Shown: positions 17,550-27,359, counted from the first letter of the stretch. The stretch: DNA of 55,001 bases from Psychromonas ossibalaenae ATCC BAA-1528 (GCF_000381745.1 NZ_KB907001.1:1-55001); one strand, 5' to 3'. Notes: generated by a model from the sequence alone, not told the origin. Numbers and translations: made by a program.

Positions 17550-18584
17550 ATGAATCATGCCATGAATAATTTACAAAAGAGACGTATCCGCCATGCAAAA
17601 GGCCCTTTTGCAATGACAGTGGTATACAGCTTTACTGGTGCGGCAATTTTAGCTTCCATTATATTTTCCCTGCTGCTGTTTCTGTCAATAGACGATGATC
17701 CATGGATGAAAGTTTTATTCGGTTCTCTGGCGGTAATTTTCGAATTAGGCAAATTTTTTGCCTGGTATGAATTCGGTGAACGTATGGCAAGGCGGCATTT
17801 AACAGCAGCCTTTTCTGCATTTACTTTTTATTCCATTTTAGCAGCCATCTCAATCGGCGGCAGTATCGGTGGTATTAACAGTGCAACTAATACCGCACAG
17901 CGTCACGTGGATGTACAGCAGAGTAAGGTTAATGCCTTCGACTTACAAATTGCAGCCATTGATAAACAGATTGATTTAAATAATGTGGCGGCTGAGAAAT
18001 ATATTACCTTGAATCGTATTGCAACAGGGGTCGCCCGTATTCAGAAAGAAAATGCAGCACTTCGTCAGCAGCAGGTTGAACTGGCGGTGCAAAGAGATAA
18101 TTTACCCGTTGCCAGCCAGGGGTCGGTATTCGGACTGATCGGCAGCCTGGCCGACGGCCTTAATACCAGCCCGGTAACAGCGCAGCTGGGACTGGTGATA
18201 TTTTTATCGGTATTACTGGATCTTTTTGCAGCTTTCTTTGTCGGTTTAATCGGTGAAGAACTGAGATTTATTCGTACTATGGCAGCCCGTAAAAAAGAAA
18301 AACAACAGAACACGACAGCAGTTCAGACTGCACCGCAGGCAGCAACAGAGCTCAGTGAAGCGCATAATGAAACAGAGATGCAGGTTTCACGTCCCGATAT
18401 ACTGTTTCAAAAAGCACTGGATGTTCTGCTGACAGGTGATATCCGCTGCACTAAAAAAGCGGTTGCTGATAAACTTGATATCAGCGGTGATGAAGTGAAC
18501 CATATATTTCTTACCCTGCTGGAAAAAGGCTTTGTCACTCAGAAACCCAACCGCCACTTCACCTGGCAGGGTGAACAGGCCTGA
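17550..18584 (+). CDS. Unrecognised membrane protein with coiled coil and C-terminal winged helix
   Basis: I do not recognise this 344-aa protein. Three hydrophobic helices lie at about 21-45, 52-73 and 82-106. A long Gln/Ala-rich segment that should form a coiled coil follows (about 110-190), then a fourth helix (about 208-232). After a Gln/Thr/Ala-rich linker, residues about 285-340 look like a winged-helix domain (CTKKAVADKLDISGDEVNHIF, then LLEKGFVTQKPNRHFTW). That layout suggests a membrane-bound regulator or a membrane anchor for a complex. Two ATGs (17550, 17562) are possible, neither with a good Shine-Dalgarno. It ends 4 bp before the end of the convergent DUF2339 gene. Confidence 0.75.
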   Translation: MNHAMNNLQKRRIRHAKGPFAMTVVYSFTGAAILASIIFSLLLFLSIDDDPWMKVLFGSLAVIFELGKFFAWYEFGERMARRHLTAAFSAFTFYSILAAISIGGSIGGINSATNTAQRHVDVQQSKVNAFDLQIAAIDKQIDLNNVAAEKYITLNRIATGVARIQKENAALRQQQVELAVQRDNLPVASQGSVFGLIGSLADGLNTSPVTAQLGLVIFLSVLLDLFAAFFVGLIGEELRFIRTMAARKKEKQQNTTAVQTAPQAATELSEAHNETEMQVSRPDILFQKALDVLLTGDIRCTKKAVADKLDISGDEVNHIFLTLLEKGFVTQKPNRHFTWQGEQA

Positions 18585-18588
18585 TTAA

Positions 18589-21500
18589 CTAGACGGTTTT
18601 GTCATTTATCGCACTCGCCTGCTGTTTGTTTCGCACTTTCTGATAAAAGTATGAAACACTCAGCAGTATCGCGCCTATTACCATAAAAGCGATAACCTTC
18701 TGGATAATTTCAAAACTGGCCATATCCACAAACAGGACCTTAATACAGGCTAATGCAAACACAATTCCCGCCAATCTGATCATGCCCTGCCGCCCGACTC
18801 TCAGGCTGATAAACATTAAAGCGCTGCCGTGTATTACCAGAAGAATGGCACTTAACGGCGCAGCCGCCAGTCGATTCAACTGATAGCTCCACAATAGGTA
18901 ACTCAAGCCTAATAAAATATGCCAGCCCCAGCGCAGCAGATCCAGCGGCAGACTTTTTCGATGCACACGCACCACAGCACCGCGCTCAAAGATTAATCTT
19001 CCGACAATAAACAGTATACTTATTTCACAAAGCACAAATATCAAACTTTCAACAGATAAGCTGAAAGACAGCTGGCTGTGCATCAATACGGGAACGGCGG
19101 CAAACACAAACAGCAGCACATAAGCGCAGCTATAACTAGCTCGTAATACCGTAACAGTTGGGCTACTGCGGAGCAGTAAAGCAAAATAAGCACATAATAC
19201 AGCAGCTGCCACCGCCCAGTTAGACTGCCATAAACTCATTAGACTATGGGTAATAACCGCCGCAACCAGCGCAAAATAATAGGGGGTTAACTGCCACTGC
19301 AGGCGCACCACAAGTTGGAAAATCCGGTCTAGATACAGATAACGATACAGCAGAAAGCCCATAAATAAGCCCCCGACAGCTAATGCGGCTAACCCCTGCC
19401 ACAGTTCAAACAGACAGCTGAGCGCAGTAATAATAATCGCGCTGATGGTCAGGATTTTGGCCTCTAAAATCAAAGCTCTATGCTTAATATATCGAGCCAG
19501 CATCAAACTGATAAAAGTGCTTAACCAGAGTGCAATGCTGATATAGTCAGTAAACAGGCGTAATACTTTCGGCAGGAACAATAAAGGAACGGCCAGTAAA
19601 CACAGCAGCTGCAGGCGGTAAGCTAATTTAATAATCTTTGAGTCTGCAAAATAGCGTCTATACCAGTAATAAGTCAGTAACAAACAGACAAATAGTTCCA
19701 CTCGGGCTAACTGTGCATAAAGCGGCTGATGCGTAAAACTGTAGCTTCCGGAATCCATAATACCCAGCACCGTTAAGGCCAGCAGCGGTAAAAACAGCAG
19801 CCAGGCCGTTATTTCTGTCAGTTTGAGCTTATCTTTGGCTGCTAAGTAAAGCAGCAGCAGGCTAATTAACGGGCTGATATTGACAAAATACTGATCATTA
19901 AGCAGATAGGCACTAAACAATAAACAAGTAGCATAACTCAGGCTAAGCAGCTCTTTAATCACAATCCAGATTTTCCCTTCAAGCGCTGTAAACAACAGTT
20001 GGTCAGACTCAAAAAGCAGCTTTCTCATCAAGGCGGCACTGGTATATAGTGCCGCCGCTGTCATAGATAAAATGATTAAACTAAAAGCATAGGAGTCAAA
20101 ATCATTGATATTGAAGAGGCTGAAACTAACGGTTTCACTTAAAGCAGCAATATTCACCAGTAGACCGGTGGCCAGCAGCAGATAGGCCTCTGAACGTGCC
20201 GTCAGATAAGAGTCTTTAGCACCTAACCACAGCAGCAGCGTCCCTTCCAGCAGTAACACTAAACCTAAGAAGTCGCGACTGACCAGCTGCAGGGCGGCAA
20301 AACCAGCAAAGCTGGCGGCAAACACCAGCAGAATGGGACGCAGCTGTTTATACCTGCGGAAAAACAGATATCCAGCACTGCTAAATAAGCTGTTAGCTAA
20401 AAATATTTCACCACTGAATACACTTAACTGAGTGATTGTCAGCAGCACAAAGGCCAGTAAAGCAAAAGGCAGGAGCCCTACCACTTTATTATAAGAACCT
20501 GATTTTTCAGACAGTTGCTTGCTTTTATTAAAAGCAAGGATGGCCGTCAAAGCGTAAACATAAAACAAGACGTTTACCGAAAACAGTGCTGCCAGCACCT
20601 GCCAGTCCACCGACGCAAAGGGCCGGCCGAGATAAAGCATAAACAGTTCAATGCAGGCGATATGTACTAAGGCGGTTACTTCCATTAATGCCGGCCAGTT
20701 AAGCATACGGCTCTGCACCACAGCACAGCAGCCGATCAGCAGCAGGTAAGGCAGGTAAAGCAGCGGTGCCTGACTGTCGAAAAGCAGCATAATTGGAGCA
20801 AGGGAACCACCAAGCAGGGCAACAACCGCAATCACCCGGGTTTCAAGTTTCATGGAAATAACAAACCCGGCAGAGGTGATCAGCAGCAGTAAAAGAAAAC
20901 TCATACTGCTCGGAATCAGTTCAAAATAGGGGCCGATAAAGTAAGTGCACAAATAATTAAGAATCAGCCCAAGACCAACCAGTCCCGAAGAAAAATCTTC
21001 CATACCGGGACGTTTTTTACGGATAAAGACAGCAAGAAGTAAAACTGCATTTGCGGCGGTAAATCCTAGTAATGCCTTTGCCAGTTCAGAAAACCAGTTA
21101 TTGATCGAATACTGCAGCAGGTAGGCAAAACCAACGGTCAGGGTAATAATTCCGACAACCGTCATCAGAAAAACCGGCCCTAAACCACGTTGTTGATAAT
21201 GTTTGTAAAAAGAGTGGATTTGAGCACTAACAGCACTAAAAGGTCCGAATAACGCACCGCCAAATTCGCTTAAGCGGCCCAGTAGACCTGACTGGCCAAG
21301 CTGAATAACGGCTTCACGAGTAATTTCCCCCCTCAGCTCCGGCTGCGTCTTGTCGTTATTCTGCTCCCGGATACTTTCTTCACTGTTGAAAAAAATATCT
21401 GCGGTGATTTTTTCGATACCCGGCCGCAGTGTTTCATTTTTATCAGCCTGAAAAGCTGCATGACCATTTTTTATAGCCAGCTGCACAGTCTTTCTTGACT

Positions 21501-21687
21501 GCTTTGTCGAAGAAGGCGGCATGCTGCTGTCTGACAACAAACTTAACTGCTCTAGGCGAAGGCTTAAATCATCAAAACGCTTATTTATATTCTGCTGTTG
21601 TTTATCCTGCGAAGTCCGAAGCAAATCGAGCTCGGCTCTAAGATGTAATAGTTCATCCTTTAACTGCATAACCTCATCCCGAATCAT
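18589..21687 (-). CDS. DUF2339 polytopic membrane protein
   Basis: This 1032-aa protein begins with an N-terminal coiled coil (about 1-50), a polar linker to residue 140, and then well over twenty hydrophobic helices to the C-terminus. The arrangement and segments such as FGPFSAVSAQIHSFYKHY and LLGGSLAPIMLLF are typical of the DUF2339 family of large predicted membrane proteins, whose function is unknown. The start could be ATG 21687 or ATG 21669; the latter has GAGG only 2 bases before it. The gene is convergent with and only 4 bp from the 344-aa membrane protein gene. Confidence 0.82.
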   Translation of the reverse strand: MIRDEVMQLKDELLHLRAELDLLRTSQDKQQQNINKRFDDLSLRLEQLSLLSDSSMPPSSTKQSRKTVQLAIKNGHAAFQADKNETLRPGIEKITADIFFNSEESIREQNNDKTQPELRGEITREAVIQLGQSGLLGRLSEFGGALFGPFSAVSAQIHSFYKHYQQRGLGPVFLMTVVGIITLTVGFAYLLQYSINNWFSELAKALLGFTAANAVLLLAVFIRKKRPGMEDFSSGLVGLGLILNYLCTYFIGPYFELIPSSMSFLLLLLITSAGFVISMKLETRVIAVVALLGGSLAPIMLLFDSQAPLLYLPYLLLIGCCAVVQSRMLNWPALMEVTALVHIACIELFMLYLGRPFASVDWQVLAALFSVNVLFYVYALTAILAFNKSKQLSEKSGSYNKVVGLLPFALLAFVLLTITQLSVFSGEIFLANSLFSSAGYLFFRRYKQLRPILLVFAASFAGFAALQLVSRDFLGLVLLLEGTLLLWLGAKDSYLTARSEAYLLLATGLLVNIAALSETVSFSLFNINDFDSYAFSLIILSMTAAALYTSAALMRKLLFESDQLLFTALEGKIWIVIKELLSLSYATCLLFSAYLLNDQYFVNISPLISLLLLYLAAKDKLKLTEITAWLLFLPLLALTVLGIMDSGSYSFTHQPLYAQLARVELFVCLLLTYYWYRRYFADSKIIKLAYRLQLLCLLAVPLLFLPKVLRLFTDYISIALWLSTFISLMLARYIKHRALILEAKILTISAIIITALSCLFELWQGLAALAVGGLFMGFLLYRYLYLDRIFQLVVRLQWQLTPYYFALVAAVITHSLMSLWQSNWAVAAAVLCAYFALLLRSSPTVTVLRASYSCAYVLLFVFAAVPVLMHSQLSFSLSVESLIFVLCEISILFIVGRLIFERGAVVRVHRKSLPLDLLRWGWHILLGLSYLLWSYQLNRLAAAPLSAILLVIHGSALMFISLRVGRQGMIRLAGIVFALACIKVLFVDMASFEIIQKVIAFMVIGAILLSVSYFYQKVRNKQQASAINDKTV

Positions 21688-21837
21688 AACTATCTATTTT
21701 TACTGAGAAGAGTGTAGTTGCCTATTGTTTCTAGAGCTAGGGATATTATATTTGGCGGCATTGTTTTGAGATAAGAAGCTTATGGTAGAAGTGCTAAAAA
21801 TTTTTTAGCCAGGAAGAAAGACCACTATAGAGATAAG

Positions 21838-21871
21838 CGGGCATCCCCTGGTAATAAGGGAATGCCCGGTT
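21838..21871 (-). terminator. Hairpin after the Bcr/CflA-type efflux gene
   Basis: CGGGCATCCCC (21838-21848) pairs with GGGAATGCCCG (21858-21868) with one internal mismatch, just after the stop codon of the minus-strand efflux gene. The better T-run is on the plus-strand side (GTTTTATT), so it may work in both directions. Confidence 0.6.
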
Positions 21872-21877
21872 TTATTA

Positions 21878-23080
21878 TTAACTTGCGAACTGCTCTTGAT
21901 GCCAGTGATTAAAACGCGGCATTAACATCATCAGCAGCAGACCTAGCGATAAACCGCCCATCAGCACAATAACTGCGTAAGGTGCACTTAATCCAGTCTG
22001 CTGGATCAGTCCGGCAAGCAGGGCTGCACCGCTCATCTGAATACAACCAAGCATTGCTGAAGCTGTACCAGCTCGTTCACCGAATGCTGACAGCGCCATG
22101 CTGGTAGCCGGTCCAAGCAATAATGCAAAACCAATACACAGCAGCATCATAGGCAGCATAAAGCTGAATGCAGCTGCTAGACCTGCATCAGGCCCCCACT
22201 GCTGCGCAATAAACTGCAGTGCAGCTGAAGCTAACAGGGTCAATAAGGCAAGAATAACCGTCGGGCGGTTGCCGAAGCGCTTAATCACCATAGGTGCACA
22301 GAAGCAGGCGACAATATTAACCGCTGCATTCAGCCCGAATAATGCACTGAAGCCTAATTCAGAAACACCCAGGTGCCTTATCAGCCAGTCAGGCGCATAG
22401 GATACGTAAGTCAAAATAGACGCCATACCTACCATGCAGGTCAAAGCATAAAACATAAAGTGCGTTTCACGCAGTACAGGCTTAAAACGTTCCCAATGAT
22501 ATAGCCGCCCGCTGGTATCGGTATTTTCCGGGCGTGTTTCAGGCAGCTTGTATAAAACAATCAGCAGTACCAGTATTGCAAACAGGGCCATAAATATAAA
22601 AGTTGAACGCCAGCCGAACTGCAGCGCAAGCAGCCCGCCTAAGGTTGGAGCTAACGCAGGGATCACACAGATAACACCGTTCAGATAACTGTAATAATGC
22701 GCACTCTGCTGACTGTTAAAACTGTCACGTACCGCACTAAATACCACGATAGAAGTTGCACAAGCTGCAATTCCCTGCAGTACCCGGGCAATCTGCAGCC
22801 ATTCAAACTGCACCGCCGCAGCACCGACTAAACTGCTCAGTCCGTAAAGTAGAATACCGGCAATAGCGATCGGACGACGCCCGAAACGATCCGCCAGCGG
22901 ACCGATCAGAATCTGCCCTATGCCCATAGCAAATAAAAACAATACTAAAGTAGACTGCACTTCGCCGGCAGAAACATTAAATTCTGTCGCCATAACCGGC
23001 ATAGAAGGTAAATAAATATCGATAGCCAAGGGGCTTAAAACCACCATAGTCATCAGTACTGGTAATATATTTTTGCGCAT
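21878..23080 (-). CDS. Bcr/CflA-type drug efflux transporter (MFS, 12 TM)
   Basis: The 400-aa inner-membrane protein belongs to the drug:H+ antiporter-1 branch of the major facilitator superfamily. The start, with PLAIDIYLPSMP in helix 1, the loop motif GPLADRFGRRP (about 59-69) between helices 2 and 3, RVLQGIAACATSIV (about 98-111) in helix 4, and ALAPTLGG in helix 5 are the standard Bcr/CflA signatures. Twelve hydrophobic helices are visible. AGAGGAA precedes the ATG. It is transcribed divergently from a LysR-type gene that probably controls it. The exported compound cannot be told from sequence. Confidence 0.9.
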   Translation of the reverse strand: MRKNILPVLMTMVVLSPLAIDIYLPSMPVMATEFNVSAGEVQSTLVLFLFAMGIGQILIGPLADRFGRRPIAIAGILLYGLSSLVGAAAVQFEWLQIARVLQGIAACATSIVVFSAVRDSFNSQQSAHYYSYLNGVICVIPALAPTLGGLLALQFGWRSTFIFMALFAILVLLIVLYKLPETRPENTDTSGRLYHWERFKPVLRETHFMFYALTCMVGMASILTYVSYAPDWLIRHLGVSELGFSALFGLNAAVNIVACFCAPMVIKRFGNRPTVILALLTLLASAALQFIAQQWGPDAGLAAAFSFMLPMMLLCIGFALLLGPATSMALSAFGERAGTASAMLGCIQMSGAALLAGLIQQTGLSAPYAVIVLMGGLSLGLLLMMLMPRFNHWHQEQFAS

Positions 23081-23118
23081 TGTATTCCTCTGTAATTTTC
23101 TTTAAATAACACAGTGAC

Positions 23119-23178
23119 AGCCTGTCAGGCTATGCAGCGCAGTTTAGCCGGGTTATGATATGAATCATAATGGTATAA
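23119..23178 (+). promoter_or_regulatory. Divergent control region with LysR-type boxes
   Basis: The 130-bp gap between the efflux and LysR genes contains TATGAT-ATGA-ATCATA, a perfect inverted repeat at 23154-23169 that fits the T-N11-A rule for LysR-type regulators. A second palindrome, AGCCTGTCAGGCT, lies at 23119-23131. TATAAT at 23173-23178 is a good -10 for the lysR gene, so the first palindrome would cover its -35 region, as expected for autoregulation. Confidence 0.6.
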
Positions 23179-23210
23179 TGTCCAAACCTAATTTCCTTTA
23201 AGGAATATCT

Positions 23211-24194
23211 ATGAATATTGATAAACTAGCCCGCATTGATCTTAACTTATTAGTCATCCTACAGATACTTCTTGAAGAAGAGAGTGTTACCCGGGCGGCC
23301 AGCCGCCTGCACCTTAGCCAGTCTGCACTGAGTAAAAGTCTTAACCGGCTGCGGGATACCTTAGATGATCCGCTTTTTTTACGCAGTGCTCACGGCCTGA
23401 AACCCACCACCCACGCGCTACAGTTAAAATCGCAGCTGCCGGGTATTCTGCAGGGGCTTTATCAGGTTACCCTGCCGCCTGGTTTTACTCCCTCCAGCAG
23501 CCATCGCCAGTTTTCTTTCGCTATGGTCGAAAGTGCTTACGATACCCTGCTGCCTTATTATATCGGCCCGCTTCTGCGTCAGGCACCTAATATTACGCTG
23601 AACTCTTACGGCTGGACAGAGAAATCAATGCAGGGGCTGCAGCAAGGGCAGATTGATCTGGGGATTACCGCCCGGGATCTGCATCCAACATCTGACTTTA
23701 GACTGAATAACCTGCCCGACGGCATCACCCAGACCACATTGTTTACCGACAAACAGATTTGTCTAGTACGTCAGAATCACCCGATTCTAGAGGTATTAAA
23801 AACAGAGCCCTGGGATCTGGATAAATATCTGCACATGTCACATGTACAGATACGCTGTGAAGGCAATGACTGGTGGGCATTAGATTATCATCTCGCAGAA
23901 TCCGGCAGACATCGTCAGATCAGTACCACCCTGCCGGATTTTTACGGTGCAGTCAGCGCCTGTGCACACAGCGATCTGATTGTTACCCTGCCGTCCAGTT
24001 TTGTAGCACATGCGCAGAGACTTTATCCGTTAGTACAGCTGCCTTTGCCAATAGAGTTTTCACCGCTTGCTTATGTTCTGTTATGGCACAAACGTAATAA
24101 TGACGAACCCGGGCATAAATGGCTGCGGGAAACTATTTGTGAAACTGCGGCGCAGGCAATGCAGCAGGAGGCTGGGCAGCAGCATAAATTTTAA
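23211..24194 (+). CDS. LysR-type transcriptional regulator
   Basis: The 327-aa DNA-binding regulator starts with a LysR winged helix-turn-helix (residues about 7-66: LLEEESVTRAASRLHLSQSALSKSLNRLRD, then DPLFLRS). It is followed by the two-lobed effector-binding domain (about 92-300). AAGGA precedes the ATG. It is divergent from the Bcr/CflA-type efflux gene and shares its control region, so it probably regulates that transporter. The effector is unknown. Confidence 0.92.
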   Translation: MNIDKLARIDLNLLVILQILLEEESVTRAASRLHLSQSALSKSLNRLRDTLDDPLFLRSAHGLKPTTHALQLKSQLPGILQGLYQVTLPPGFTPSSSHRQFSFAMVESAYDTLLPYYIGPLLRQAPNITLNSYGWTEKSMQGLQQGQIDLGITARDLHPTSDFRLNNLPDGITQTTLFTDKQICLVRQNHPILEVLKTEPWDLDKYLHMSHVQIRCEGNDWWALDYHLAESGRHRQISTTLPDFYGAVSACAHSDLIVTLPSSFVAHAQRLYPLVQLPLPIEFSPLAYVLLWHKRNNDEPGHKWLRETICETAAQAMQQEAGQQHKF

Positions 24195-24244
24195 TGACAA
24201 TAAGACAGACAGCCCCTCTCTAAAGCAAAAGCCGACTATTCAGG

Positions 24245-24273
24245 CCGCCTGGCGATAAAAATCTGTCAGGCGG
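24245..24273 (+). terminator. Hairpin downstream of the lysR gene
   Basis: CCGCCTG (24245-24251) and CAGGCGG (24267-24273) form a 7-bp GC-rich stem about 50 bp after the stop codon. There is no T-run, so termination here is uncertain. Confidence 0.4.
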
Positions 24274-24342
24274 GTGGTTCACTAAGTGATAAACAACAAC
24301 TCACTTAACTCATTGATTGTCAACCAAGTACACAATTAAAAC

Positions 24343-24372
24343 AAGCACAGGCCCCTGCCGCCGGTGCTTTTT
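24343..24372 (+). terminator. Terminator-like hairpin followed by T-rich repeats
   Basis: AAGCAC...GTGCTT enclose a second GC-rich pairing (GGC/GCC) and are followed by TTTTT. Immediately after come three tandem TTTTTCAC-like units. It probably ends lysR transcription before the DUF1800 gene. Confidence 0.6.
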
Positions 24373-24464
24373 CACTTTTTTTCACTTTTTTTCACTATAT
24401 TTCATGCCGGTAAAATCCAGCTCTCGGTTAGCATAATCTGCACCATAATAATGCTGGAGATAAA

Positions 24465-25982
24465 ATGAAAAACGATGCTAATGAGCAGAGAGCGCAGTAT
24501 GCCAAGTTTTTATACCGCGCAACTTTTGGTCCGAAAAAAGGCGAAATCGACAATTTACAGAAAATAGGAATTGAAACCTGGTTTGAGCAGCAGACAGCGG
24601 CCCCGCCTTCTTATCATCTGCCTAAAGCGCAGGAGTTCGCGGCCCTAAGTGATGAATCGGTGAATGACAATATGCGCACCGGAGCGTGGTGGCAGAGAAC
24701 GATACAGGCAGATGACCAGCTTAGACAAAGAATGGCTTATACGTTAAGTCAGATATTTGTTGTATCAAAACACGGCGTAGGCAACCGCCATGCTGAGCTG
24801 GCTAATTATTACGATATTCTAGTCAAACACGCCTTTGGTAATTTCCGGGATCTGCTGGAAGAGATCACTTTAAGCTCAGTAATGGGCAAATACCTGACGC
24901 TGGAAGGCAGTCAAAAAACAAATACTGATAAAAACACTTTTCCAGATGAGAACTTTGCCCGGGAAATTATGCAGCTGTTCAGTTTAGGGTTATGGGAACT
25001 GCAGCCGAACGGCTGGCCGAAACTAGATGCACAGGGTAATAAGATTCCGACTTATTCTCAAAATGATGTCGAAGAGCTGGCCAGAGCCTTCACCGGCTGG
25101 CGCAGCAATGATCTTTTTGCTCCTATGTATGCTGATAACGGGCGCCACGACAACGAAGCAAAAGAGATACTCGGCACCTCTTTCCCTGCCGGCCAAAGTG
25201 CTGAACAAGACATGCAGCAGGCATTGGATCTGCTCTTTAATCACGATAATACCCCGGCATTTATTGCCACTTTGTTAATCAAACGTTTTGTTACCAGTAA
25301 CCCGCGCAGACAGTATATTCTGCGTGTGGCGGATGTATTTAGAAGCAATGCAGACGGTATTAGAGGAGACCTGCAGGCGGTACTGACCGCAGTACTGACC
25401 GACAGCGATGTGCTCAACGGTTTTGCCGAATCCGGTGATCTGCAGAGAAAAAACACCTTCGGACGGGTACATGAGCCGATTATTGCAGTCGCCAATCTGG
25501 CTAGAGCATTTGCTATGGAGTCATCGGGTCCGCGCTGGTGGGACTATCAGTATACCGAGGCTCACTTAGGACAGTCTCCGTTAACCTCCCCGAGTGTATT
25601 TAATTTTTATACGCCGGACTTTACTCCCCAGGGAGAACTGGCAGAGAATAACCTGACTTCACCGGAATTTTATATACTGACAGCAGATAATATGCGCCGT
25701 ATTCACAATCGTTTATGGGCAAATATTTATGCGGCATGGGCTCAACCTAACGAAAAAAGCTGGATCTGGGATGCGGCTGAATTTGAAGCACTGCAGGCAT
25801 TTCCCGAGCAGTATATAGCATTGATTAACGAGCGCTTATTCGGCGGTTTAATATCACAAGGATTAGCGGAATATCTCAACTATATGCTTACTGTTGAACT
25901 GCAGGGCGCATATGCTCATCTCAGGGTAAGAAACACCCTGTATGTCGCTGTAACGTCACCTGAATTTTTCAGTCCGGAGTAA
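24465..25982 (+). CDS. DUF1800 family protein
   Basis: The 505-aa protein belongs to the DUF1800 family, recognised by FLYRATFGPKKGEIDNL at the start, the RQRMAYTLSQIFVVS block, NFAREIMQLFSLGLWEL, the ELARAFTGW motif (about 204-212) and SPSVFNFYTPDF near 375. No function is established for the family; it is usually encoded next to a DUF1501 gene, as here. No signal peptide is visible, unlike the downstream partner. GGAGA precedes the ATG. The DUF1501 gene starts 4 bp after the stop, so the two are one operon. Confidence 0.88.
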   Translation: MKNDANEQRAQYAKFLYRATFGPKKGEIDNLQKIGIETWFEQQTAAPPSYHLPKAQEFAALSDESVNDNMRTGAWWQRTIQADDQLRQRMAYTLSQIFVVSKHGVGNRHAELANYYDILVKHAFGNFRDLLEEITLSSVMGKYLTLEGSQKTNTDKNTFPDENFAREIMQLFSLGLWELQPNGWPKLDAQGNKIPTYSQNDVEELARAFTGWRSNDLFAPMYADNGRHDNEAKEILGTSFPAGQSAEQDMQQALDLLFNHDNTPAFIATLLIKRFVTSNPRRQYILRVADVFRSNADGIRGDLQAVLTAVLTDSDVLNGFAESGDLQRKNTFGRVHEPIIAVANLARAFAMESSGPRWWDYQYTEAHLGQSPLTSPSVFNFYTPDFTPQGELAENNLTSPEFYILTADNMRRIHNRLWANIYAAWAQPNEKSWIWDAAEFEALQAFPEQYIALINERLFGGLISQGLAEYLNYMLTVELQGAYAHLRVRNTLYVAVTSPEFFSPE

Positions 25983-25986
25983 TAGA

Positions 25987-27309
25987 ATGAAACTATCTCG
26001 TCGAACTTTTTTACAAATGAGCGCAACACTTGCATCATCAACTGCACTAACAGCACTGCCGAGTACAGCCACCGCAAGCAACATTGAAGACGGACACAAA
26101 GCTCTGGTGTGCATCTTTTTATTTGGCGGCAACGATGCTTATAACATGCTGGTGCCTATGTCCGAGCCGGCTTATTCTCAATATATAACCGCCCGCCCGG
26201 ATCTTGGGCTGACACAGGATCAGATTCTTCCCACAGGGCTGGCCACAGATAACGGCGTACAGCTGGGTATTCATCATGCAATGGCCTCTATGCTGCCGTT
26301 ATTTACAAACGGTCAGGCCAGTGCGTTTATTAACAGCGGCCAGCTGATTGAACCGGCCACACGAACTCAAATCGAACAGAAAGAGGTACGCTTACCCGAT
26401 TTTTTAATGGCGCATAATTCCCAGCAGGATATGTGGCAGTCTGGTGCAGAGAACCTTTCTCATCCTTACGGCTGGGCAGGCAGAATGATGGATATGCTCG
26501 GCATCAGCAGTGATATTTCACCTCTGTTTTCCATTACGAATGAGGCAAAACTGCTGCGCAATGCCAATGCCAGTCAGGTAATTATTAACAGCTCAGGTGT
26601 AGATGACTACACTGCCTGGGACCAGGAAAGCCGAGTTAACGGTTATTTTTCTCACTTCAGAACTCGAGAATACACAAATGTCTATGAACGTAATTATGCT
26701 CAGCGTATGCAGGAGAGCGTAATAGAAAATCAAGAGTTAAAAAATGTACTTAATGCCTACCCGGCAACGGGCAGCTATCCGCAAAGCGATCTGGCAGAGC
26801 AGCTGAGCATGGTAAGCCGTTTAATTCAGGCTAAAGATATGATGGGGCAAAAGCGTCAGGTCTTTTTTGTCGGAATAGGCGGCTTTGATACTCATAAAAA
26901 TCAGCAGGCAGTGCATCATGACCTGCTGGCTCAAGTCAGTGATGCCATAGCAGCCTTTAATCAGGATATAAATGAGCAGGGGCTCAATGACCAGGTAACC
27001 AGTATTACCATGTCAGATTTCGGACGACGGATCATCGCTAATGCTTCGGGTACGGATCACGGCTGGGGCGGACATCAGATTATCAGCGGCGGGGCCGTTA
27101 ATACGACATCCGCTTACGGAAGCTGGCCGGACTTAACACTAGAGAGTGAGAGTAACTATAATAACGGGCGTATTATCCCGGGCATTGCAGCCGATCAGGT
27201 TAATGCTTCTTTATGCAGCTGGTTTGGTTTAAGTAATGAAAAGATTCTAGAATTATTTCCTAACCTAAACAATTTTGACTCACCTGACTTAGACTTTTTT
27301 AGTGTATAA
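25987..27309 (+). CDS. DUF1501 family protein with Tat signal
   Basis: The 440-aa product begins with a twin-arginine signal (SRRTFLQ at residues 4-10, then a weakly hydrophobic stretch and a cleavage region near 30), so it should be exported folded to the periplasm. DUF1501 proteins adopt an alkaline-phosphatase/sulfatase-like fold. Characteristic segments are FLFGGNDAYNMLVP (about 45-58), the GIGGFDTHKNQ block and SDFGRR...GTDHGWGGHQIISGGAV near 345-380. The Asp/His residues there would be metal ligands if the enzyme fold is active. It is translated with the DUF1800 gene upstream, 4 bp apart. The substrate is unknown. Confidence 0.9.
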   Translation: MKLSRRTFLQMSATLASSTALTALPSTATASNIEDGHKALVCIFLFGGNDAYNMLVPMSEPAYSQYITARPDLGLTQDQILPTGLATDNGVQLGIHHAMASMLPLFTNGQASAFINSGQLIEPATRTQIEQKEVRLPDFLMAHNSQQDMWQSGAENLSHPYGWAGRMMDMLGISSDISPLFSITNEAKLLRNANASQVIINSSGVDDYTAWDQESRVNGYFSHFRTREYTNVYERNYAQRMQESVIENQELKNVLNAYPATGSYPQSDLAEQLSMVSRLIQAKDMMGQKRQVFFVGIGGFDTHKNQQAVHHDLLAQVSDAIAAFNQDINEQGLNDQVTSITMSDFGRRIIANASGTDHGWGGHQIISGGAVNTTSAYGSWPDLTLESESNYNNGRIIPGIAADQVNASLCSWFGLSNEKILELFPNLNNFDSPDLDFFSV

Positions 27310-27321
27310 AACTTAAAAGCG

Positions 27322-27357
27322 ACGGGTAGATAACGTTATATCTGCCTGCCGTTTTAT
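27322..27357 (+). terminator. Hairpin after the DUF1501 gene
   Basis: ACGGGTAGATAACG pairs imperfectly with the following TTATATCTGCCTGCCGT, and a TTTTATT run follows. The minus-strand 139-aa gene ends at 27360, so it may serve both convergent transcripts. Confidence 0.55.
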
Positions 27358-27359
27358 TA

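Noticed and set aside
24067..24258. Small open frames overlapping the end of the LysR gene
   Set aside because: They are out-of-frame shadows of a well-supported regulator gene, without a Shine-Dalgarno.
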